Below are positions 62,066 through 64,000 of a DNA stretch of 64,000 nt, piece by piece. The first letter of the stretch is position 1, and each line of letters begins with the position of its first letter. The DNA lies in NCBI RefSeq assembly GCF_000300815.1, contig NZ_AMRX01000001.1, forward strand, positions 248,001 through 312,000. Direction: 5' to 3'. The translations under genes and the position numbers were made by a program. Source of the stretch: Gayadomonas joobiniege G7 (GTDB lineage: Bacteria > Pseudomonadota > Gammaproteobacteria > Enterobacterales > Alteromonadaceae). The notes under the pieces are model-generated. The model made no database searches and was not told where the DNA came from. It worked only from the letters and a program-made list of their open reading frames with translations.

Positions 62066-64000
62066 ATGTCTTTAAGCCGACTCGCCAGCCAGCCTTTAAC
62101 TTCATTAAAAGGGGTTGGCCCTAAAATTGCCGAAAAGCTAAAACGACTCAATCTTTTTTCAGTTGAAGACCTGCTATTTCATTTGCCGCTACGGTATGAA
62201 GATCGCACCCGGATAACCGCAATTACCGACCTTCAACCTGATAGCCACGCCACAATCTGCGCCGAAGTTGTGCATGCCAATATAGTGATCCTAAAAAAAC
62301 GTCTATTAACAGTGAGAGTCAGCGACGGCAGCGGCCAACTGACAATGAAATTTTTTGCTTTTTCCGCGGCCCAAAAAAAACAATTCCATGAGGGCCTTAA
62401 ACTCACTATTTATGGCGAAGTAAAACGCGGTCGTGATGGCCTAGAAATGATCCATCCGGATTATCACAGCCAGCAAAATAAACCACTAGATGATACTTTT
62501 ACGCCCGTTTATCCAACAACAGAAGGACTAAAACAATCAAGTTTACGCCAGCTAACCGAACAAGCATTGAACAAATTGGCAGCGAGCGAAATAGAAGAAT
62601 TATTACCGGCACATTTAACACCAGGTTGCCTTAGTTTGCCACAAGCGTTGCAAATCTTGCACAGACCACCATCCGAAGTTTTATTAACCGAGCTTGAAGC
62701 TGGCAGACATCCAGCTCAACAGCGCTTGGCACTAGAAGAGTTAGTCGCTCACAACCTAAGCATGCAGAAAATCCGCGCGGCTGTACAAGCTCACCAAGCC
62801 TACGCCATGCAACCCGACAAAGAGCTGGTTTTACAATTTTTAAAAAGCCTTAGTTTTCAGCCCACTCAAGCACAACTCAGAGTGAGCAGTGAAATCAAAC
62901 AAGATATGCTTAATAGCTACCCTATGATGCGCTTGGTGCAAGGTGATGTTGGCTCAGGCAAAACGCTCGTTGCAGCGCTGGCCGCCTTGACTGCACTTGG
63001 CAATGGACATCAGGTTGCGCTCATGGCGCCCACTGAAATTCTGGCCGAGCAGCATGCAGTTAATTTTGCCAACTGGTTTACACCACTTGGGATAAAAGTA
63101 GACTGGCTGGTGGGCCGCTTAACCAGCAAACAAAAACGAGAAGCCAGCGAGCGCATTGCCAGCGGTGAAAGCCAGATGGTCATAGGCACCCATGCTCTTT
63201 TTCAGGCCTCCGTCGAATTTAAATCTCTGGCCCTGATCATAATTGACGAACAGCATAGGTTTGGTGTTCATCAAAGGCTTAGTTTACGTGAAAAAGGCCA
63301 ACAACAAGATATTTTTCCGCATCAGCTCATTATGACAGCCACCCCCATCCCGCGTACCTTGGCGATGACAGCTTATGCCGATTTAAACACCTCAATCATT
63401 GATGAGTTACCGCCAGGGCGTACCCAAGTACAAACGCTCGTAGTACCAGATAGCCGCCGCGAGGAAGTGATTCAGCGTGTTGCCGATGCCTGTCACAAAG
63501 ATAAACGTCAGGCCTATTGGGTTTGCACTTTAATAGAAGAATCTGAAGCCTTGCAATGCCAGGCGGCTGAAGAGACCGCCAGCCAATTACAGAATCAGCT
63601 ACCTCAATTAAGCATAGGTTTAGTTCATGGCCGTATGCGAGCGGCAGAAAAACAACAGGTAATGGATGCATTTAAAAATAATCAAATAGATTTATTAGTT
63701 GCCACCACAGTCATAGAGGTTGGTGTAGATGTTCCAAATGCCAGTTTGATGATTATTGAAAACCCTGAACGTTTAGGGTTGGCTCAGTTGCACCAATTGC
63801 GTGGTCGTGTCGGTCGGGGCAGTGTCGCAAGCCACTGCCTATTAATGTATAAAACCCCTTTGTCTGATATCGGCCATAAACGTCTGGGCGTGATGCGAGA
63901 AAGCACCGATGGTTTTTATATTGCACAAAAAGATTTAGAGATCCGCGGTCCCGGTGAGCTATTAGGCACTCGGCAAACCGGTGATATGGCATTTAAAATT
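62066..64000 (+). CDS. recG: ATP-dependent DNA helicase RecG (partial, runs off the window end)
   Basis: The first 645 codons of RecG, the branched-DNA helicase that remodels stalled replication forks and Holliday junctions. The wedge domain (about 1-170) has L-P-L-R-Y-E-D-R-T and the helicase domains have G-D-V-G-S-G-K-T (Walker A), D-E-Q-H (DExH box), T-A-T-P-I-P-R-T and Q-L-R-G-R-V-G-R-G. It is uninterrupted to the edge; about 45-50 codons are expected outside. The start ATG 62066 fits the E. coli N-terminus, but no ribosome-binding site is visible because the upstream inverted repeat occupies that place. Confidence 0.97.
   Translation, partial: MSLSRLASQPLTSLKGVGPKIAEKLKRLNLFSVEDLLFHLPLRYEDRTRITAITDLQPDSHATICAEVVHANIVILKKRLLTVRVSDGSGQLTMKFFAFSAAQKKQFHEGLKLTIYGEVKRGRDGLEMIHPDYHSQQNKPLDDTFTPVYPTTEGLKQSSLRQLTEQALNKLAASEIEELLPAHLTPGCLSLPQALQILHRPPSEVLLTELEAGRHPAQQRLALEELVAHNLSMQKIRAAVQAHQAYAMQPDKELVLQFLKSLSFQPTQAQLRVSSEIKQDMLNSYPMMRLVQGDVGSGKTLVAALAALTALGNGHQVALMAPTEILAEQHAVNFANWFTPLGIKVDWLVGRLTSKQKREASERIASGESQMVIGTHALFQASVEFKSLALIIIDEQHRFGVHQRLSLREKGQQQDIFPHQLIMTATPIPRTLAMTAYADLNTSIIDELPPGRTQVQTLVVPDSRREEVIQRVADACHKDKRQAYWVCTLIEESEALQCQAAEETASQLQNQLPQLSIGLVHGRMRAAEKQQVMDAFKNNQIDLLVATTVIEVGVDVPNASLMIIENPERLGLAQLHQLRGRVGRGSVASHCLLMYKTPLSDIGHKRLGVMRESTDGFYIAQKDLEIRGPGELLGTRQTGDMAFKI

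Noticed and set aside
63396-63992. Two open frames antisense to recG near the window end
   Set aside because: recG is continuous and closely matches the E. coli protein here; the opposite frames are shadows without start signals.
1-64000. CRISPR array, insertion sequence or prophage
   Set aside because: No regularly spaced repeats, transposase, integrase or phage structural genes were seen anywhere in the window.

Overview
The window is a contiguous piece of chromosome from a marine gammaproteobacterium, most likely of the order Alteromonadales (inferred from gene content and protein similarity; the genus cannot be fixed from sequence alone). Evidence: conserved gammaproteobacterial blocks (rho/trxA/rhlB/gppA, hemCDXY, gpmI-envC facing yibN-grxC-secB-gpsA, uvrD facing yihY-pip-dtd, cyaY facing lptM-lysA, yjgA facing pmbA), a Vibrio/Shewanella-type TonB2 operon carrying TtpC, moderately A+T-rich DNA, and a secreted GH16 enzyme of the kind used on algal galactans. 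I see no prophage, insertion sequence, rRNA operon or CRISPR array.

Layout. 1-5.5 kb: a Rid-family gene, then a six-gene TonB2 energy-transduction operon on the minus strand (DUF3450, ttpC, exbB, exbD, tonB, TPR protein). 5.8-8.6 kb: DUF2165 membrane protein, an old-yellow-enzyme reductase, and a secreted GH16 glycoside hydrolase. 8.6-17.2 kb: tRNA-Arg(TCG), a CASTOR/POLLUX-like channel, rho, trxA, rhlB-gppA, an unknown two-TM protein and a DUF6279 lipoprotein. 17.3-21.7 kb: hemC-hemD-hemX-hemY. 21.9-29.2 kb: a phosphate-flavoured stretch (PstS-like binding protein and porin, PhoD phosphatase, glycerophosphodiesterase) with MAPEG, an unknown membrane-anchored protein and S-formylglutathione hydrolase. 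29.2-36.6 kb: a gene-free stretch with palindromes and a tRNA-Leu-like remnant, sugar kinase, Nudix hydrolase, rRNA-type methyltransferase, gor, hinT, yjgA, pmbA. 36.8-45 kb: two large c-di-GMP proteins flank tex, one of them an ammonium-transporter fusion. 45-59.5 kb: housekeeping genes plus a Cache-GGDEF cyclase. 59.5-62 kb: a three-gene cassette, then recG, which runs off the end.

The most interesting locus is 59.5-62 kb. A 59-residue ribbon-helix-helix protein with a lysine-rich tail, a CYTH-like/CHAD protein and a ParA-type ATPase lie in one transcription unit. CHAD domains bind polyphosphate, and ParA ATPases with small basic DNA-binding partners segregate DNA or position cargo. The combination suggests a polyphosphate-granule positioning or partition system. 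It is preceded by a 37-bp inverted repeat that contains the ribosome-binding site of the first gene, and followed by a second inverted repeat just before recG.

Three separate c-di-GMP proteins respond to different inputs (GAF/small molecule, ammonium, and a periplasmic Cache ligand). Several genes concern phosphorus handling (gppA, PstS-like protein, PhoD, glycerophosphodiesterase, CHAD), which would fit life in phosphate-poor seawater, although no shared regulatory site could be shown.
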